The translations under genes and the position numbers were made by a program. From a bacterium (lineage in GTDB: Bacteria; JAMCPX01), in contig JAJYLN010000035.1 in assembly GCA_021787665.1 (NCBI GenBank), positions 1 through 7,486 on the forward strand: DNA of 7,486 nt, read 5' to 3'. A model generated the notes under the pieces. It made no database searches, was not told the origin of the DNA, and worked only from the letters and a program-made list of their open reading frames with translations. Every line of letters starts with the position of its first letter. Position 1 is the stretch's first letter. Of the stretch, positions 6,216 through 7,486 are shown one piece after another.

Positions 6216-6632
6216 TCATTTCCCCAGCAGATGCAGCTTCTTCGACAGCTCGATGAACCGTACATACGGTTTTTCTACGAGCACCATGACGTCCTTCAGC
6301 CGCAAGTCTGCGGTAAAGACCCTGTCCTCGATCGTGCCTATGTGGATGCCCTGACCTGCCAGGGCCCGTTTCTGGTCCCCGGTAAGAGGGGCGTCCGTCC
6401 TTACGAGCACCGCGATCTCCGTATCTCCCCCCGCCTCTCTGATGAGCCTCGAAAGGTCCGGCGAAAGCTTGCCCGGGTTTTGCAGCCCACCGGCGTGTCC
6501 GGCGGTGCATGCGTTGTCCCCGGCCTCCGATCCGTGACTGCACCCCGGGGAAATAGCAAGGAAGGTTATCAGCGCTACGCGTGCTATGATCGTCCTGAAC
6601 TGCTGTCGGCTTTCCCTGGTATGCTGTCCCAC
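6216..6632 (-). CDS. Exported or lipoprotein-like small protein resembling a subtilase prodomain
   Basis: The 138-aa protein has a basic N-terminus, a hydrophobic segment (about 15-29) and a Cys at 31 after ISPG, suggesting export and perhaps lipidation, although SPGC departs from the usual L-A/S-G/A-C lipobox. Residues about 71-135 (EIAVLVRTDAPLT, then IHIGTIEDRVFTADL, then VRFIELSKKL) follow the rhythm of the small alpha/beta N-terminal domain preceding many subtilisin-like proteases: strand, helix, G-x-x-x-G-x-x-x-x-A, helix, V-x-x-I-E. Here it stands alone, with no protease domain attached. The start is GTG 6632-6630, chosen over ATG 6659 because AGGAGG (6642-6637) lies four bases upstream and because 6659 would place the first nine codons inside rlpA. 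Only one base separates it from the rlpA stop. Function unknown; a protease inhibitor or chaperone is conceivable. Confidence 0.8.
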   Translation of the reverse strand: MGQHTRESRQQFRTIIARVALITFLAISPGCSHGSEAGDNACTAGHAGGLQNPGKLSPDLSRLIREAGGDTEIAVLVRTDAPLTGDQKRALAGQGIHIGTIEDRVFTADLRLKDVMVLVEKPYVRFIELSKKLHLLGK

Positions 6633-6633
6633 G

Positions 6634-7299
6634 CTACCTCCTGTTGACGACCACGACATAGCCCAGGTCCTTCAATTTGTCAGCCTCTATGTACGTGGCT
6701 ATCCGGTCCTCGAAGGGCCCGGTAAGGACCCTGTAATACGTCCTGCTGCCCATGGTGTAAGGATCTATCATCGTGTTGGCAAATGATGAGGAGAGCCTCG
6801 ACCTGAGCGCCTCGGCGTTTTCCTTTACCGAGAACAGCCCGACCTGCAGGTAATACGTCCCCGGCTTGAAGCTGCTCTCTCGTGTACTCATGTCCTCTCC
6901 TGGCCTGACAATCTCCAGCCGTACCGGTGCGGTGCCCGTACCGATCATATCGATCGTCTTTGCCGCGGCGTAGGAGAGGTCGATGATCCTGTGGCCCACG
7001 TAGGGCCCCCGGTCGTTGATCCTCACGACCACGCTCCGATCGTTGTTGAGGTTCGTGACGAGCACGCGGGTATTGAAGGGCAGGGTCTTGTTCGCCGCGG
7101 TGAGGCTGCGGGACGTGAATATCTCGCCGTTTGCCGTTTTCCTGCCTATGAACTTGCCGCCATACCACGATGCCGTGCCGTACATCGTGCCCCCCTGCGT
7201 GTTTACCGGCGCAGTGGCACAGCCCACACTCAGAACCGCTCCGAAAGAGAGTACCATGACCGGAAGACAGCAGTGTCCCAAAGCATTACCTGTACGCAT
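6634..7299 (-). CDS. rlpA: RlpA-like septal lytic transglycosylase lipoprotein with SPOR domain
   Basis: RlpA proteins are outer-membrane lipoproteins that cleave glycan strands lacking stem peptides and gather at the division septum. The 221-aa protein has a signal sequence with a probable lipidation Cys (LSVGC, C27), a double-psi beta-barrel (about 40-132: GTASWYG at 41-47, TANGE at 55-59, RINDRGPY at 93-100 with the conserved Asp D96, then RIIDLS) and a SPOR domain (about 147-219, YYLQVGLFS onward), which binds denuded peptidoglycan. All are complete; the length is on the short side for the family because the linker is brief. ATG 7299 gives a signal peptide with an early Arg. The only purine-rich element, GAGG, is one base upstream, too close to be ideal; TTG 7281 is a weaker alternative. 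It is first in the five-gene leftward operon. Transglycosylase activity is known for some members only. Confidence 0.93.
   Translation of the reverse strand: MRTGNALGHCCLPVMVLSFGAVLSVGCATAPVNTQGGTMYGTASWYGGKFIGRKTANGEIFTSRSLTAANKTLPFNTRVLVTNLNNDRSVVVRINDRGPYVGHRIIDLSYAAAKTIDMIGTGTAPVRLEIVRPGEDMSTRESSFKPGTYYLQVGLFSVKENAEALRSRLSSSFANTMIDPYTMGSRTYYRVLTGPFEDRIATYIEADKLKDLGYVVVVNRR
6637..6642 (-). promoter_or_regulatory. Ribosome binding site that decides the start at 6632
   Basis: Reads AGGAGG on the - strand, embedded in the last codons of the rlpA-like gene, with TAGC (the rlpA stop plus one base) between it and GTG. Ribosomes finishing rlpA would sit on it, favouring coupled re-initiation at GTG 6632 over the in-frame ATG at 6659. 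Confidence 0.65.
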
Positions 7300-7313
7300 G
7301 CCTCATAGATAGC

Positions 7314-7352
7314 AAAAAAAGAGGCTCCGGACAACCCTTATGGTGCCCTCTT
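7314..7352 (-). terminator. Weak intrinsic-terminator-like hairpin upstream of rlpA
   Basis: On the - strand AAGAGG (7352-7347) can pair with CCTCTT (7324-7319), followed by a run ending in seven T (7320-7314). The loop is long (22 bases) and the stem only 6 bp, partly using the T run, so stability is doubtful. It would stop leftward transcripts entering from the transposase side before they reach rlpA. Confidence 0.25.
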
Positions 7353-7384
7353 GTGATACCCACGTGAAAATGTCAGTAGAATAT

Positions 7385-7401
7385 CCTGCAATAAAGGCAG
7401 G
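7385..7401 (+). promoter_or_regulatory. Hairpin overlapping the transposase ribosome binding site
   Basis: CCTGC (7385-7389) pairs with GCAGG (7397-7401) over a seven-base loop. The right arm includes the first bases of the Shine-Dalgarno sequence AGGAGG (7399-7404). Many insertion sequences hide the transposase start in such a structure to prevent expression from outside transcripts; that role is inferred here. Confidence 0.35.
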
Positions 7402-7409
7402 AGGAAAGG

Positions 7410-7486
7410 ATGATACTGACAATGAAGGACAAGCAGAGGGCGAATGTTATGGCAGGGGTTATGGATGGAAAACTGTGCGCAGAAGA
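7410..7486 (+). CDS. Probable transposase, N-terminus only (cut by window end)
   Basis: Only the first 25 codons are present. They begin MILTMKDKQRANVMAGVMDG and continue KLCAEE. The pattern M-x-x-T-M-K-[DE]-[KR]-x-R-x-x-V-M-x-x-V-x-[DE]-G-K-L matches the opening of a helix-turn-helix found at the start of ISNCY-type and related integrase-core transposases, where the next residues normally read A-A-x-x-L-G-x-S. AGGAGG (7399-7404) precedes ATG 7410 by five bases; ATG 7422 is a less likely start. The gene is divergent from rlpA, with 110 bases between start codons. The identification rests on a short stretch and on memory of the family pattern, so another helix-turn-helix protein is possible. 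Confidence 0.55.
   Translation, partial: MILTMKDKQRANVMAGVMDGKLCAE

Larger units (their letters stand above)
7300..7486 (+). mobile_element. Left end of a probable insertion sequence, boundary unresolved
   Basis: The presence of an element is inferred from the transposase start at 7410. The terminal repeat must lie somewhere between the rlpA start and 7410. GTGAAAATGTCAG around 7364-7376 looks like a plausible transposase-binding or end motif, but without the other end no inverted repeat or target duplication can be shown. Confidence 0.35.

Noticed and set aside
6633-6659. Longer start (ATG 6659) for the prodomain-like gene
   Set aside because: It would overlap the end of rlpA by 26 bases without a ribosome binding site, whereas GTG 6632 follows AGGAGG.
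1-7486. CRISPR array, tRNA or rRNA genes
   Set aside because: No regularly spaced repeats, cloverleaf pattern or rRNA-like sequence was seen on either strand.

Overview
The window looks like bacterial chromosome from a Gram-negative lineage. The coding part is GC-rich and carries an RlpA-type cell-envelope lipoprotein, a type IV prepilin peptidase and a two-component sensor kinase. This gene style fits Nitrospirota or the former deltaproteobacteria, but that is inference from gene content; nothing here fixes a taxon.

Layout. Positions 1-447 are AT-richer than the rest and hold no conventional large gene. They contain a leftward expression unit: a TTGACA/TAAAAA promoter with a perfect 17-nt palindrome in its spacer, a strong ribosome binding site, and a 48-codon ORF interrupted after nine codons by an (AC)9 dinucleotide tract. 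Positions 448-2942 are a rightward pair: an NAD(P)-type aldehyde dehydrogenase (497 aa) and a 298-aa conserved-looking protein with a GNAT-like C-terminal half. A 104-base spacer with a long hairpin separates them.

Positions 2970-7299 form one tight leftward operon, read from right to left: rlpA-like lipoprotein (DPBB + SPOR), a 138-aa exported protein resembling a detached subtilase prodomain, prepilin peptidase, a membrane histidine kinase, and a 330-aa soluble protein possibly of the AttH/CrtC/tocopherol-cyclase lipocalin-like group. Junctions are 1, 28, -8 and 7 bases, so co-transcription and translational coupling are likely. The two operons converge with only 27 bases between stop codons and no clear terminator.

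Positions 7300-7486 hold the gap upstream of rlpA and, on the + strand, the first 25 codons of a probable transposase cut by the window edge. An insertion sequence thus sits directly beside the promoter region of the leftward operon.

How the genes work together: the leftward operon concerns the envelope. RlpA remodels septal peptidoglycan, the prepilin peptidase matures pilins or pseudopilins, and the kinase senses a periplasmic signal. The rightward pair oxidises an aldehyde and perhaps acylates something, but no shared substrate can be read from the sequence. The best candidates for something undescribed are the dinucleotide-repeat small ORF with its operator-controlled promoter and the detached prodomain-like protein in the rlpA operon.
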